DNA of 64,000 bases from Coriaria nepalensis (GCA_027186245.1 CP114497.1:193501-257500); one strand, 5' to 3'. Shown: positions 33,911-48,054, counted from the stretch's first letter. Program-made: numbers and translations. Notes: generated from the letters alone by a model not told the origin.

Positions 33911-36900
33911 CTATTCAACCCCTGTCTCACCTTGAGCATTATTCTCTTCACATAAGTCAGACTGGGATTTGCTCGGAATAATTGACGGTGGTGACCAATG
34001 ATCCGGGACCATCAGAAAATACGTAGTCATTGCTTTCCTGAATCTTTTCTTGTACTGCTTGGGCGAAACAACAGTTGGAGGTGCATTCCTCGAACCGCCT
34101 AAAATACCAGAAGCTTTGACCCATGTCTCAAGGTGCTTGTCCCATGTATACTGTCTCATAAAGTCGATTATACCCAGAACTAATTCATGCTTCTCCTCAT
34201 CAATCCCAACCAGCAACGAATAATCCATTACATCAATTGACTGCATCAATACATCGTATTATATTAGCATGCATAAGAAAATATATGTTATTTTTGTGTC
34301 CAGATGAAATATACTTACTGCAAGGAAAGAAGTGTCGTTCCAGACAGCTCTCTCTAGCAGCCGCTTTGCCTTGTTTCCGACAAAAATGGGTGAAGTAGGC
34401 ATTGCTTCGATCAGATTTTGATCTAGAAGAACTTTGTTGTTTCCAGTTGAATCGGCATTATATCGTGACCTTGTAGATCCTTTGAGATCATATAGCCGTG
34501 TTACATTCCTTCCGAAAAGAAGATTCTCCATAACCAGAACATCCATCTTTGTTTCTTTCCCTCCTTTTACTTGTTTTGTAGTAACCTTTTCATTTGCAAA
34601 AGACACCATAAAAAAATTAGCATTTTTGATACATAGTTCAAGCATAACAAGTTTAAAAAATAGGATCTGTGAAAGTACCTGATAAATTCCCAGAATCTTT
34701 GCAAGGCACGTAGGACTTCCCGAAATGATTGATTCAGATAAGTACTTGAAATATTCAGGAGCAAATTTAATAAACGATTCAAGCTCAGTCTTCGTGACTT
34801 GTTTAATTATAAATCGATCATCCAAAGTTTTTGCAAAGAAGACATTGCTCTTTCCACCCTGAGCCCCCCACTTCTTACAACGACTAAGAGACCTTACAAA
34901 ATCCATCTCAGAAGGGCAGCAAATCCTCCTCAAAGCTTCAAATCGCTTTGCATAGTAGCACGTAACAGAGTATCTCATCTTACCAAGCGGGCCATCATCT
35001 CCAAAAGAAACTCTCGTGTGAAGAGCTTTCGTGTATGAAAGTGGGTCCGATGTCAGAGAGCTACGGGACCCGGATGTGGACAAAATGCCATCTTCTGAAG
35101 ACCCAAAAGTTGTCTGAGTTTCAAGAGCTCCCTCATCAAATGATGAACTCAAAGATGAATCAGAGAAGGATAGTGAACCCACAAAATCCCCACCATCTTT
35201 TAGTTTATCTGCCTCATTGGCAAGTTGACCGTGATATTCTGGAGAATTCAAAGCATACGATATAATACTTGTGGGCTCATCATCATATACAGGAATAACA
35301 GTATCATTCACACCTACAGGCAAAAGTAGCCTAGCACCGGATTGAAGCTCTGATTCTCTAAATGATGAAACATAGATGGGTTTGTATTGGCCAAGTGTAT
35401 CGAGTTTCTGTGCACTGCCTAAAAAGTTTTTGTTGAATGCACGATAGAAGTTGAAGAAGGACATTCCTAACCAGCTTCCAGGGTCTTCCATATTGTCAAG
35501 GGTCTTCATAGGAACTGCTAAAGAAAGGGAATGACTGATCTTATTGTTATGGCCATTTTGGTCTTCAAAACGATTATCCAACTCTGGCCCTTCTGCAGCG
35601 GCAGATACGGCTGATGAAAAATCTGTCATGGCAGAATCTAAAACAGCAAATGAATTAGCTTTTGGGATTCCAACTACTGGGTTATTTTCACCTGTCCATA
35701 AAGCATCAAGGGTATCTGATAAACTTTCAATGGCAGGAATTTGCCCTTCGGAGGGGGGAATACTAACATTTGTTCTTAATTCATGACCTTTGGATTGAGG
35801 ATCAGTACTCAAAACTGTAGAAAGAACAACTTCATCTTCTTTTCCATGGTCCGGACCTTCACCCTTTTCTACTTCTTGAGTACTTACTTCAGATTGATTA
35901 TCAGGGCCTCCATTGAGCTTCACAGGAAGAGAATCAGAATTATCAGATCCTTCTGTTGACTTGGCATCTGTGTTAAGTTCAGAAAGCTTTTCACTTTTCA
36001 CAAGAGATTTCTCGTCCGGTTCTGAAGTTGGTCTGCTTAAATTGTTGTGGATGCTTCTGTTATCTAAACTGGCCAAGTAAACCAGCCGATGGTCCCACAT
36101 GTAAGATTGGAAAAGTAGCCGTCTTCGTAGCCAATTGATCTCAAGAATATCTATAGCAGGTTGGCCCCCCTTCACTTCCCTGTTCAAAGTTTTCTGGAGT
36201 AACTCCTTGAACAATAACATGAGAAAGTTAGAATCCAGTACATGAAACAGAAATTATACAGTGTATTTGGTACAGAGGCCTCACCTCAAATTCAGCCTTC
36301 TCTTTCTGTAATCTTCCTTCAAGTTCTGAAATTTGGCGCCTTGATTCTGGTGTTTTAGGGATGTTATTATGTGGCACTGCTCCGGAACTTTTCTCAGCAA
36401 TTTGACCAATAGCATTCAATACTTCAGAAAATAAAAGCTCTGCCTGATTGACCACCTGCTATATCATAGCATAGGCATAAACCAGCCATGACAGCATAAA
36501 TATAGCACACAACAATAGATTCCGAGTTTAATATCACTCACCTCATTAGTTTCCTTCTGTATCCGCTCCTGATTCTCACAATTAAAATCCAGTTTGGATG
36601 GTGGAAGGTAGACAGAATGCACGTCAATTGATGCATAGCGGAAACAGGCAACCATTTTCCCAAATCTGCACGTTTAGAAGTCATCACACTTTACTCGTTT
36701 TACCAAATTAATAGAGATAAAAGAAACTGATAGGTGAATAAGACTATACCCATAAAAACGAAGACAGTCTCTATGTAGAGAATGGCCACAGCTTGCAACT
36801 CTACTTGCAGCTGCATGGTTCGAAAAACTGAGCTCCAAAAATTTCCCCAAAGAGAGTCCCCAAGCAGCATCTGACATCACCACTCTCCTAGTAGCTGGAG

Positions 36901-39900
36901 GAAAGCCATTAGTGCGTGGACATTTCAAGCATCTATGCCACATCCATATCTTACCATCCCTTTCACCGGGTAAGATAATTTCTGATAGCTTTTTCACCGA
37001 TATGGTAAGAGTTCCTTGTCTATGGGTATAACAATAAACATGTGCTTCTGAAGGCATCTCACAAGAATGGCATCGATAACTCTGGCAAAATTTTATAAGT
37101 TTCATCAGTTAACCAAAAACCAAAGTAGATGCGGGAAATAAAAAAACTAATTACTTACCTGATCAAATAAGTGGTCTTGTAGGAACCGACCTAAAGGTTT
37201 ATCAAAGCTTCCATAGTATTTGATTCGAAAGAGATGGGACCTTTCACAGACAGTCCCCTTCCAGACACATCTGGATGATAAGGAAACCAAAATGCTTTGA
37301 TGGTCAGACGGTGAAGGAGGAAACTCTTCTTTCAAAGGTCTAGGCTCTTCTTTTGTAGACCCTTGCTCGTCTTGATGGTTTTGACCATTTTCTTGTAAAG
37401 AGGGAATCTGTGAACCACTTAACTGACTAGCAATCACTACACCATGATGGTTTTGAACAACGTCAGAGAATTCACCTTCCCTTGATTGATTGAAAGGGCC
37501 AAAACCACTGACAGCAAGTTGATTTCCCATGTCATTACCCTCAAAAGAATGAAATGGACGTCCATTTGACTTTGAAGCAAAATTTGTTGAATACAAGGTA
37601 GACTGAGTAGGGTGATAGACCGGATAGTTAGGTAAATGAGGTAACACAGAGCTAGACAGTGAGGGCAAATCTGACATTGGAAAACTACTAGATCTCCTAG
37701 GTTCAGCATTGGCCGGAATACTGAAACCAGGAACCATAGATATGGATCGCTCGATACTTGATGATTTATCAGGAAGTGCTACTGTTATGGGAGAGTTCAA
37801 AGGAAGTTCTGGCAAAGTGGCTCCTTCATCAGCAAGAAATGAAGTCTCCAAAGCCAAGTGGTACGCTGCAAATACTCCAAACTGAACTACACGCTTCACC
37901 TTCTTCAACTCATCCCCATTAGCACCTTTAAGTATAATCTGAAAGATTGAGTCGCACAAGAGTCACAATCACTACATCTTATGATAAGTAACATCAGTAA
38001 ATATATACAGTCATCAATCGATAATACAGAAATTTGACAACTTACAGTACAACCCAAAGGCCTAGGGCACCCTTCAAAGAACATCAAAGTCTTGACCAGT
38101 TTTTTCCCACTCTGCCCAGCAGTACCCAGATCTTCAAGAAACTTATCCACATGAAACGACTCACAGTATCCCACTTTCTGTGCTGAAAGATGATCGATTG
38201 AAGAGGCTATTTGAGCACCAGTGCAGCGTGCTATACGCTCTAAGAGCGGCCTCTTGATATTAAGAACAAGTGATATGTCTTTTGCAAGGAGGTACTCCTG
38301 CGCATGTCTCGAGACTGATTTCTCTACCAGAAGCACATTAGGATGCTGTGCATCTATCTTTGCCACTGCCATCTTTAAGTGGTCTATTTCCTGGATCAAG
38401 ATGCAGAAATCCTATTAGGTGTGTACTTAAATGATGGCATAGAAACCAGAAAAGTCAATAATGAAGTAGATAATTTGCACCTGCTGTAACAACGTATCGA
38501 AACTCGATAAATGATTTGAAACACGCTGGTACTCAAGAGCCCCTCCAAGAATCAACAAGCGTGGTTTCTCTATTCTGGAAGTCATTCTTCTATGAGCCAC
38601 GTTTTTCTTACAAACCACTCCCTTGACCACCATACTGAAAGAGAAGGAAACAAAACTCATATCAGATAAAAGAAACCATAATGTTTCACTGCAAAACAAA
38701 AATACTCTTAAAAGAAACGGAAAATAAAAAACATACAAGTCTTTTACCTGTTGGAGCAACACCCAGAAGCTATGCATTTGATTTTGACATATCCACCTGG
38801 GTCCATACCACCCCCTTTGCTCATATCGGGCTTTAATAGAGTAGCAGCCTCCCATGAGAGAGAAGTGATGATTTCCAACCAACTCTCTTCATCATTTTCC
38901 TTGCCCATCGGAAGATTCTCAACCTGTAATAGCTGAGATATCAAAGCCCTAAAATGCCCATCAACCACATTCTTCATCGCCTTTTTATGCTCCTCACCAG
39001 ACCTATCCCTACTCCTATACTCTCCACTTCCAAAACTGCTGGAACGTAAATACCCCCATTCTCCTGTAGCATCTCCTCCTCCATCATCATCATCAAGAAG
39101 CAGAGCTTCCTTGTCATCTTCTTCATCCTCTGGTTCAGGTGGTATCCAGAGAAGTCCATTGTTCTCAAAATCCACAGGCTCAGAATTCATCTCCTCTGCA
39201 ACAGCATATAAAGAAGAAGAAGCTTCACTTTCTTCACCAATATAACCCTCATCCTCCTTGCTTTCAGTATGTGTGGGCCCATCCAGAGCCTGTGACTCAA
39301 AACTGGTGTGTAATAGAGAGCTACTTTCTGCATTAGGACTAGGTGCCCTATAAGATCCATCCTCAGCTTGACCATGGTATCCATTGGATTTAGGAGAATC
39401 CCTCGCTTCATTATCAGACTGATACACGCCATATTCATCATCCTCATTATCGCTCCTGTTGATTGAAAATGTATATTGGCTCGGAGAAGGATCTCCAACA
39501 ACTGCAAAACTCTCATCGCTCCTTTCCGTTGTTAATTCACACTGCCAATCCATGCCTTGTCCAGTAACACCTGATAGTTGGGGGCTAAGGCCCGAATTCT
39601 CTTGAGCTCTTTGACAAGTTCCAATTGAGCAGGGCGTAGATCCAACAGTAATACAACTGCTGTACGCAGTCCCACTAGATCTAGTGCTGGCAAAGCTAGA
39701 AGCTGAAGGGGACCTACACAGATCCTGGTTGGTAATGCAGGTCCCATTTTCGATCAAAACTACGCCCTGTTCCCATTGCTTGAAGCAGAAATTACAGACA
39801 CGGATCCTTTCAGAGTCTTCATTTGGAGCAGGGTTTGTTGTTGTTGGATCAGGGGAAAGGGTAGGGGCAGGGATGGAATTTGAGGTGCACCTGGTGCAGA

Positions 39901-40099
39901 AGACGCGGCCGCAAAGGCGACAATGGTGTCTTCTGTTGATGATTGTAAACTGAGAATCACAATCGTAGCAAACCCTACAGCTCTGATCCGGCATCCAAAA
40001 ATCACGGGAGACATTAGCCGATTCTGACCGCCAAGGAATCCAAGATTTTAGAACACCTACTAGTTCCGAAAATGTCCTGTCTGAAGCATCCATTGACAA
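33911..40099 (-). CDS. FAB1B: 1-phosphatidylinositol-3-phosphate 5-kinase (FAB1/PIKfyve, FYVE-containing)
   Basis: Large endosomal lipid kinase making PI(3,5)P2 from PI3P, needed for vacuole and endosome homeostasis. About 1,800 residues over ten or so exons: 40099-38748, 38634-38481, 38390-38046, 37938-37159, 37081-36750, then about 36668-36542, 36456-36286 and 36210-34681, a kinase exon near 34590-34320, and the last from about 34240 to 33911. Domains in order: FYVE finger (residues about 30-110, with WMPDQSCRVCYDC and RRHHCRLCGRVFC), an acidic low-complexity region, the TCP-1/CCT chaperonin-like domain (LLILGGALEYQR), the Cys/His-rich repeat region (CHSCEMPSEAHVYCYTHRQG; GHSLHRDCLRFYG) and a C-terminal PIPK domain (FIIKQVTKTELESF, RLYDLKGSTRSRYN, DVMDYSLLVG, IIDFMRQYTWDK). 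All key motifs are intact. FYVE-bearing FAB1A/B are the plant forms; FAB1B (At3g14270) is favoured by synteny. The start chosen is the first Met before SFSELVG-like sequence; a second Met lies two codons on. Confidence 0.94.
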
Positions 40100-41485
40100 A
40101 CAAACATGCCTAAATCCGAGATCATTATGATTTCATGCTCATTTGCCAGCCCACAAAACAGAAACCCTATAATATAGCAAATCTTGTATCCTCCCTAAAA
40201 AAAAAATTGAAATTGATGCAAGCGCATATCAGCAGTTGCTAAAATAACAATTCAAGAACAAAATCAAATTCAACTTTCTTTTATTTTTATTTTTCACTAA
40301 CCTGGAATTGGATAAGATATATATAACAGTTGAATTTTTCACTGGTGAGATGATTCCTTTCCAAGCTGTTCTTCTCCTAAACCCTGCTTTCAACAATAGA
40401 AAAAAGAGAGCTTAAAAAAAAAAATTAAAAAAAACCCCACCCAGATGGTGGGAAGCTCACATGAATCTTATCATCACCTGCGAATGAAATCAAAGTAAGC
40501 TTAGTCGTAAGATCTAAATAAAAAAACCTCTCTTTTTTTCATTAAAAATAAAAATAAAAAATAAAAATAAAAATACTGTCTAATAAAATCAAACAGTTGT
40601 ATACGAATTTCACAATAAAAATGATACCTAGAATTCAATGAAAAAACTTGCACAGGGATCCGACCGGTCTATAGCAAGGTAATAAGACAAAGGAAGGAAG
40701 ATAGCGCACAGAGTTCCGCCACGTATGGATATGAAACCGTGATTCAACACCGAAAGCTTTCCGAGTCTGAGAGATAGGTAGGTGAAAGAGGAAGGAAGAA
40801 AGATGCCACACAAACAGATCAAATCAAATCAATTCAAATATATATATATATATATATAATTGTAGAGAAAAACACAGACGGCCATTTCTGCTCCGATTCT
40901 TAAACCAAACATACTATCAGCGATGGTCGTCGACATTAAAATACGGGCAAAAATGAAAAAAAAAAAAAAAAAAAAAAATGGATAATACATACTGTAATCC
41001 ATAGCATCTCCGGAAGCAAGTAATTCAGCTGGATTATTATTTCTGTAATCAATTAATTTCTTTATTTTGCGGTGAAAAATAAATAAATAAATAAATATTA
41101 ATAAAGATTTTTGTTTTTTGTTTTTTGTTTTTGTTTTTGTTTTCATGTGACAGAGACAGAGACTTAGCTAAACGTGTTCGCATGACGTCGTTTTAATTTT
41201 TTTTATAATTTCACCGCTTAATTTCTCTCTCTGCTTCCGACGTCGTTTTAATGCCAACGAATCATAAGAGAAAACCCAACCCAACCCGTCGCGTAATCTT
41301 CTTTAGAAAAATGGCCGATGTATGTATGTTGTATAAAGACCATATATATATACATTCTTCTACAAATGTCAAGTTCTGACTACACGACTTCCTTGCAAAA
41401 TAATTAAAGTCAGCAGCCATGTTGTACATAAGAGAAAGCAATCTTAACTATTTCTTTTACTTTGTAAATGACTACTTGTCATCTC

Positions 41486-41516
<31 letters not shown>

Positions 41517-42608
41517 ACAAACCTCATTTCTTCTTCTTACCTTCTCTCACCGAACCAGAAAGGAAGAAAAATGAAGCAACAAAAACATGTCTTCACCAAC
41601 CAAACATTCAAGAGATGGATTTGATGAAACTGTAACTTCTTCTCTTCACTCAAGCAAACGCCGAGAGATGGATGTCTTTGTGCTGCTAAGTCTTTGACCA
41701 GAATGGCATAACGACATAATCATACGCTCAAAACAAACAAAAAGTGCCATAGTCCTTAAAGTGTCCTGAACCACAAGCACAAATGCATCCCGCCATTAAA
41801 GTTGAAAAGTGCAGTTAGCTTCCATAGCTTCATATCATAGAGACAACAATGACTCCTATTATCAACCACAGATTTTGCACAATATCTATTAGTCCATAAC
41901 AAAAAGAGTTGATGAAACGGTGAAGAAAGAGGGTCCCGCCGTGTAAAAAATGGGTTTTATGGCCCGATCAATCCGGCTTCTTCTCCTCATCCTTTATAGC
42001 TGCGCGGGATGGCAGCTCAGCTGAACTAGGTCAGGTTTCCCAACCTCAGTGGGCCAAGCAAATGCCAACCAGGCAACTGACCCAAAACCTGTGGACACCC
42101 TTGACCGGTGGTGGCATGATGGTCATACTTATATATGGAGTTGGTTAAAATGAAAATAAATCAAAAGTTAAAAGTTCAATTCGATCATGTGGACATGCTT
42201 ATCAAGAAAAGTTTTATCAAAGTCAATATTGGCTCTTGCTTTTTATTAATGATTTTGGGTGTAAATTATTATTTTTTAATACTTTGGGTATAAAATTTTA
42301 TTCAAGATTTCATTGTGGGTGTAAATTGTATTTTGCCTTAGATATAACTAACTTTTGCCACCCCATTTCATTTCCCTCTCTCTAGAAAACAGAAAGAAAC
42401 CACCATCTCTCTCTCTCTCACTCTGTCTGTTATTTATGTTTTTCATCGTTACCTTTTCGTTGCATTAGGTCATTGATTTTTTAAAAGCTTGTAAAAAAAT
42501 TGCAGAGAATAAATAGAAAAGAAGGTGCATGCATGATATCAAATCCATTGTCGTTTTGATAATAATCAAGCAAGCTAAAATCATCATGTTTCCTCTGAAT
42601 CATTAATC
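40100..42608. other. FAB1 5' leader and promoter, then intergenic to the CCT gene
   Basis: Probably contains a FAB1 5'-UTR exon with an intron; AT-dinucleotide tracts near 40840-40860 could serve as its TATA. A poly-A run sits at about 40957-40978 and a CT run at 41490-41516. The region 42140-42350 has repeated GGGTGTAAATT motifs. No coding exon was recognised before 42609. Confidence 0.45.
41490..41516. repeat. (CT)n microsatellite
   Basis: Pure CT dinucleotide run in intergenic DNA. Confidence 0.9.
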
Positions 42609-44688
42609 ATGTCGCAAGACATGGTTCATCCGGTGCCGGAGCAGCAGGGACAACATCGTCGGCAACAGCTCCCCCTCGTAATAATCGTTAGCTCTAATTA
42701 TCAAAAACTATACCTAATTAGACCATTAATTCTTTGTTGATTGATGACTTGGCATGATTTAGAACAAGCACTTAACATGTTCATAATATGATATGTTGTT
42801 CTTAAGGTGTTCTCAAGTTTGGTTTGTTTGTTCAAAACAGGTTCTATGTTTACCACAAACCGATCAAATTTAACATCTCCATAAGCTTTCTTCTTTGCTT
42901 GTGCTTTTCGTTTTTCCTTCATATTTTGGGACATCCTTATTGCATATAATACATGTCACATGCGTCACAAAATGCACGTCGTTTTCTCCTTTCCTCATTT
43001 TTATATGATCTCAATAAATAGACTTTAAGTTCATCAATGGCAGTTATTCACAATACCTCTTTTCAATACATGGAAAAAAAAACAGGACATGGAGAACCAA
43101 GTTCCTAGTTCGTTTGAAAGGAAGGTCGATTAGTTTTCATTTTATATGATGTCTTACTCTTGATTCATTTTCTGATCTGACATCGATCAATCCGTTTTGA
43201 ATATGTTTTTTTTTTAACTCTCCAGGAAGAAATTTCGAGTCCGGTTAGTGAGCAAATATTCGATTTTGGCGATCACAGTCCTTTTCCGGAGGGGTTGCAA
43301 AATTCGGATGTCACTTCTTGCTCGAATTGTTGCTATGAGGAGAATTCATCATATGCAACCAATCTCACTTATCCTCAAGAGGATCATAGCGGGAACGGAA
43401 ACACAGCCGTCACAACAACCACCTTAACTAACAGCACGACCACCACAACTGCCGCAACTAATCCTACTAGCAACAGTCTTTCCGTACTCTTCGATCCCCA
43501 AGAAATGGACAACGACATCTCTGCCTCCATAGACTTCTACCCCTCCCCGTCTTTTCACATTCTTCAGTATTTACAACAAGACGGTTGCGCATTCTCTTCC
43601 GTACAGCCTCAAATCCCTTTACCTCATGATAATTCTGCTGTGTATCAGACAGACCCGGTCGCACCTCTTATTGGGGGCTCGTTACCGTCCGTTTTCGAAG
43701 AAGATTGTTTGTCTTTTGTCCCTTCATATGTGCCATTGAACGCTGCTTCACCTTCTTTCTCTTTTCTCAATCCCTCCACGGCTGCTGCTTACATTCCAGC
43801 TGGGACAATGAATGCCGGCTCGTTATGTGCTGCCAATTTCGGGTTTTTCTCTCTCATGGGTACAGAATTGCAGCCTCAAGAAATTGAGTATCAAGGTGAC
43901 AATGGTGGAATATTCTGTCAAGATTCTTCTGGCCAGCGATTTTTTAATCCCGGCGATCTTCAGGTACTAACTAACAAAATTTATGTCAAAATCTTTACCG
44001 GTATATATTAAGCTTTCTCAACTTGAACCACACAAAAAGAAAACAAAAGGAAAAAAAAAAAGACTGATTTTTTCTCTCTCTCTTGTGTGTGAGAAGGTGA
44101 TTAGTAATGAGAATCAGCAACTGGTTGGAGCAGTCACAAATTTGGGTTCTTTAGGACCGGAAATTAACGACTTGCCTGAGGATCTTGCATTCAAAGTGGG
44201 GAAGCTCTCTGTTGAGCAGAGGAAGGAGAAGATTAGTAGGTACATAAAGAAAAGAAATGAGAGAAACTTCAGCAAAAAAATAAAGGTTTGTTTTTTTCTC
44301 CTCTCCCCTTATTTTTCTCTCATATTCACCCTTCAACACAAATTACTTACGACATAAGGTAAACTTAATGCAGTATGCTTGTCGGAAAAAACAAGCCGAT
44401 AGTCGGCCCCGTGTTCATGGACGGTTTGCAAAAAATGATGAATTTGGAGAAACTCCTCGACCCACTTGTACTCACCATGAAGAAGACGACGATGATGAAG
44501 TAAACATTTTCTAGTATGTTTATATAAACTACCGCTGCTGATCATCACCCTTTTTTCTTTTGTTATGTCATTTTCAGCATGTAGTTGTGAAAGAGGAGGA
44601 CAACTTGGTTGATTCTTCAGATATCTTTGCACATATCAGTGGAGTGAACTCATTCAAATGCAACTTCCATGTCCAATCCTGGATCTGA
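42609..44688 (+). CDS. CCT-motif protein (CONSTANS-like CCT domain, no B-box)
   Basis: Six exons with in-phase junctions: 42609-42677, 43086-43124, 43226-43963, 44097-44285, 44374-44499 and 44578-44688, about 423 residues. The CCT domain is split by an intron: RKEKISRYIKKRNERNFSKK, then IKYACRKKQADSRPRVHGRF and AKND, carrying the nuclear-localisation-like basic core. The N-terminal half is Ser/Thr/Asn-rich with no B-box zinc finger, so it belongs to the CCT-motif-only (CMF) group. The C-terminus is acidic (EEDDDDE) and ends in VQSWI. CCT proteins bind DNA via NF-YB/YC complexes and act in flowering, sugar or stress signalling; this one's role is unknown. The first two exons are inferred from splice sites and phase. 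If wrong, translation could start at 43089 inside exon 2. Confidence 0.85.
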
Positions 44689-45227
44689 CCTTGTTCCTCT
44701 TCCAGTCTTTACGTATATACATATATACATACAATTTTGCAGCGCCCCGATTCGACCGGGATTCCGTGCAATAAATCCGGGTTTGATAGTAGATTGAATA
44801 AGGTTGGGGTGTCTGATAGTTAGTTGCAGATAATTTCAACTCAAGTAAGACAGGTCATTGTGTAGAAGGAGAGAGCAAAACATAAAACCATGTAATTTTG
44901 TAGATACGTATTTTACTTAATTCTCTGTACCAACTTCTTCAGAATCTGTTAAGTTTGTACACTACATATATGTCCTCCTGTGGGAGATTCTCTGGGTCCC
45001 TCTGTTATGATCACAAAGGAATCTAGTTGAAAAAACGACATGTCGTATTGATTGAACTGCATGTCGTGGTGTATAAGCTTTTCCTCGTTAATTGGTTTGG
45101 AAGTACTAGAATCCCCCATTACCGATTTGTTTGTCGCGCAGTCTCGTCGCCGGAATCGCACGACTGCGATTCGCTCAGGAACCGATTCTTTCTGTCTGTT
45201 TCCCGTCCCTCTTAAAACGCTAGAACG
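44689..45227. other. intergenic between the CCT and eIF2B-like genes
   Basis: CCT-gene 3' UTR and a short promoter; no other gene recognised. Confidence 0.5.
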
Positions 45228-47104
45228 ATGATGTGGTGGAGATCAGCCTCTTTCATTCGCGACAAGCCGCTAAACGACGACGCTTCTGAAACCGAAACCC
45301 TCTCTTTTTCTCCACCTACAAACTACACCATGGCCGACACCTTCCAAAGCCCTAACCCGAAGATCTCCGCCTACTATCAGACCAGGGCGGCTCATACCGG
45401 TGTCGTCACCAGCGACTGGCTCGCCCAGGCTCAGGCAGCCGTCGGCAGCCAGTCCATTGACCTCACTGCACCCAAGACTGATGTTATAGCCTCCTCCTCT
45501 TCCACCAAACCGTTCAGTGTCATCGATGAGTTTAATAACTGGCGGAAACAGCCTGATTTGGCTGAAGCAGTGGCCGCGATTCGGGCTTTGGCTGTTGTCA
45601 TTCGTTCCAGCGAGGCCACAACTATGATGGAGCTCGAAATTGAGCTGAAGAAGGCTTCAGACTCTCTAAAGGTTAGTCATTTTTTGTTTCTAAGAGATGT
45701 TTGTTTCAAATTAGGGCTTTTTATTTTTGCTACTTTATTATTGATTGCATTTCAATTCATCCTGCTGCTCATAGAAGTAAACATAGTTTCATTAAACAGT
45801 TTCTAAAATTTAATTTATGTCCTGTGTGTGATTTATAGTCGTGGGACACAACCTCAATCTCTTTAACAGCGGGCTGTGATTTGTTCATGCGGTATGTAAC
45901 AAGAACAGCAGCTTTAGAATACGAGAACTTCAATTCAGCTAGGTGTCGCTTGATTGAACGAGCAGAAAAATTTGGGGAGATTTCTTGTAAGGTATGGTCG
46001 CTCTTCCTTTGACGATCTTTCGTAATTGTTTCTTGTCCATGTTTTCTTTCCCCCTCTAAACGTGGTTCTGATAATTGAATGGTTTGCAGGCTCGTAGAAT
46101 CATTGCAATGCTCAGTCAAGAATTCATCTTTGATGGTTGTACCATTTTAGTTCATGGTTTTTCTCGGGTTGTTATGGAAGTTCTGAAGATCGCTGCACAG
46201 AATAAGAAGCTCTTCAGAGTATTCTGCACAGGTCATCTTCTTAATCCCTCCTGCACTGTATATCTTCACGGTTCTCCTATTGTATTCATGCACATTGAAT
46301 GCATCAATTGGGAAGCTCTAGTAAATTTGGCATCCTAATTGGTTACTTTAGTGTGTAGATATTAGTAGTGAATCTGTTTAAACCCTCTGCTAGAAATGCA
46401 AGTCTTCTTAATCAGTGATATGGTTATTGCAATCAATATAATGAGTCTACGCTTTACAGTCTCTTATTTTCTATACTATAATACTTTGTTGTTCTTAGTT
46501 TTCATCTTGACCAATCTGTGATACTGACTCAGAAGTTATAAACTCAATGCTGTAATAAGCAGAGGGAAGACCAGACAGAACGGGTCTAAGACTGTCGAAC
46601 GAGCTGGCCAAGCTTGATGTTCCTGTCAAGCTCCTAATCGACTCTGCAGTAGCTTATGCCATGGACGAGGTCGATATGGTACTTGTTGGGGCAGATGCGG
46701 TGGTTGAAAGTGGAGGAATCATAAACATGATGGGCACATATCAGATTGCATTAGTGGCCCACAGCATGGACAAGCCAATGTATGTGGCTGCTGAGAGCTA
46801 CAAGGTATGTCTATTCAAAAAAATTAATAGGAATTAACATTCTGCCAAATAATTTATTTAGTTGAAGAGAATCAGAGCGTGTATATTTACTTTGCAGTTT
46901 GCTCGCCTGTATCCATTGGACCAGAAAGACATGGCCCCTGCCTTACGCCCCATTGATTTTGGAGTACCCATCCCATCCAAGGTGGAGGTGGAAAAGTCAG
47001 CTCGGGATTATACGCCTCCCCAGTATCTTACTCTTCTCTTTACGGATTTGGGTGTTCTCACCCCGTCTGTGGTGAGTGACGAGCTCATCCAACTATACTT
47101 GTAG
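45228..47104 (+). CDS. eIF2B-alpha-like / IF-2B family protein
   Basis: Five exons, 45228-45671, 45839-45991, 46090-46231, 46563-46804 and 46898-47104, coding 395 residues. The IF-2B fold is recognisable by FNSARCRLIERAEKFGEIS, IFDGCTILVHGFSRVVMEVL, EGRPDRTGLRLSNELAKLDV, DMVLVGADAVVESGGIINMM and GTYQIALVAHSMDKPMYVAA. These match the alpha subunit of the eIF2 guanine nucleotide exchange factor, the regulatory subunit that senses phosphorylated eIF2. A 30-40-residue N-terminal extension is present (MMWWRSASFIRDK), possibly an organelle-targeting or spurious start; an internal Met at MADTFQS would give the shorter form. Arabidopsis At1g72340 is the likely counterpart and lies next to ALAAT2 and APUM23 (recalled), both present here as remnants. 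This gene looks intact. Confidence 0.92.
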
Positions 47105-48054
47105 TCAGAGCTCCAAGGTTGCCGGAAGTTATTGGATAGTTTTCACCAATATCCATTAATAAAGAGTAATTCTTACGTGAGCCTGGTTTAGGAGACATTC
47201 CTACACCAGCCCAATTAAAAAACGTCGTGTGGAATGAATCGGGGCAGAAATGTCGGATTGACCATATCATAAACCTTTATGACATGATCCACTTGGCATT
47301 TTTAGGTTGGGCGGCTCAGGTTGACCATATTCCTTGAATTATCTAGTTTTGTATTTTGAAGGATGGAACTTCATTAACATGGCTTGATGGATGTACATGT
47401 CACTGCCGTATTTTTCTAGGGGTAATATTGTAGTTTTCAATTCATCTTTTCTGTTGTTATTAAACCGACCCACCCAAGTCATATATTTGACCCAAACCGG
47501 CTTAGACTTGATTTCTTCATCCTTTTCTTCACATAAGTTTAGTTTTAATATTTTATACCCCAATAAAAAATGTATTCTTTCATTCCCCTCCCTCCAGCCC
47601 ACCATCACAACCTTTGCAACAGCCTCTGCTGCCACATCAATGCCATCTGCCATGTTAATTGGATTGGGGCCGGTTCGGGTCAAATAACTGACACAGCAGT
47701 ACGGTTTAACGTAATATCATAGATAACTGACACATCAGTACGGTTTAACGTAAAATCATAGTGTCCTTTAGGGACTGGATAATTCATTCGAGTTTTGTAT
47801 ACTTTGTGTTGCTTAAATTAATTTACAAGAGTTTGGGAGGTTATTTTTAGTTTCACAAAACTTAGGATTGCTTATACTTGCTTAGCCTTAAAAGTTAAAA
47901 TTAATGAAGAAAATGCACGGGATTTTAAGAATGTGTTCCGGACACTGTCTAATGACGTTATTTGAACAAGGGCAAGCCCTTTGTAAAGTTACATATAAGC
48001 ATAAGCAAGTCGAATGTTATTTAGTTTTCACTCGAAGCGAAATCTGAGTGGTGA
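47105..48054. other. convergent 3' region, with a short tandem repeat
   Basis: The eIF2B-like gene ends at 47104 and the LEA gene ends at 48055 on the other strand. A 114-codon minus-strand frame (47339-47683) has no recognised family. A 39-base unit is repeated twice at 47684-47761. Confidence 0.5.
47684..47761. repeat. two-copy 39-base tandem repeat
   Basis: Two near-identical units containing CAGTACGGTTTAACGTAA, differing at about two positions (CACAGCAG versus CACATCAG, AATATC versus AAAATC). Confidence 0.9.

Noticed and set aside
47339..47683. 114-codon minus-strand ORF
   Set aside because: No family recognised, no intron or promoter support, and a competing plus-strand frame of similar length.
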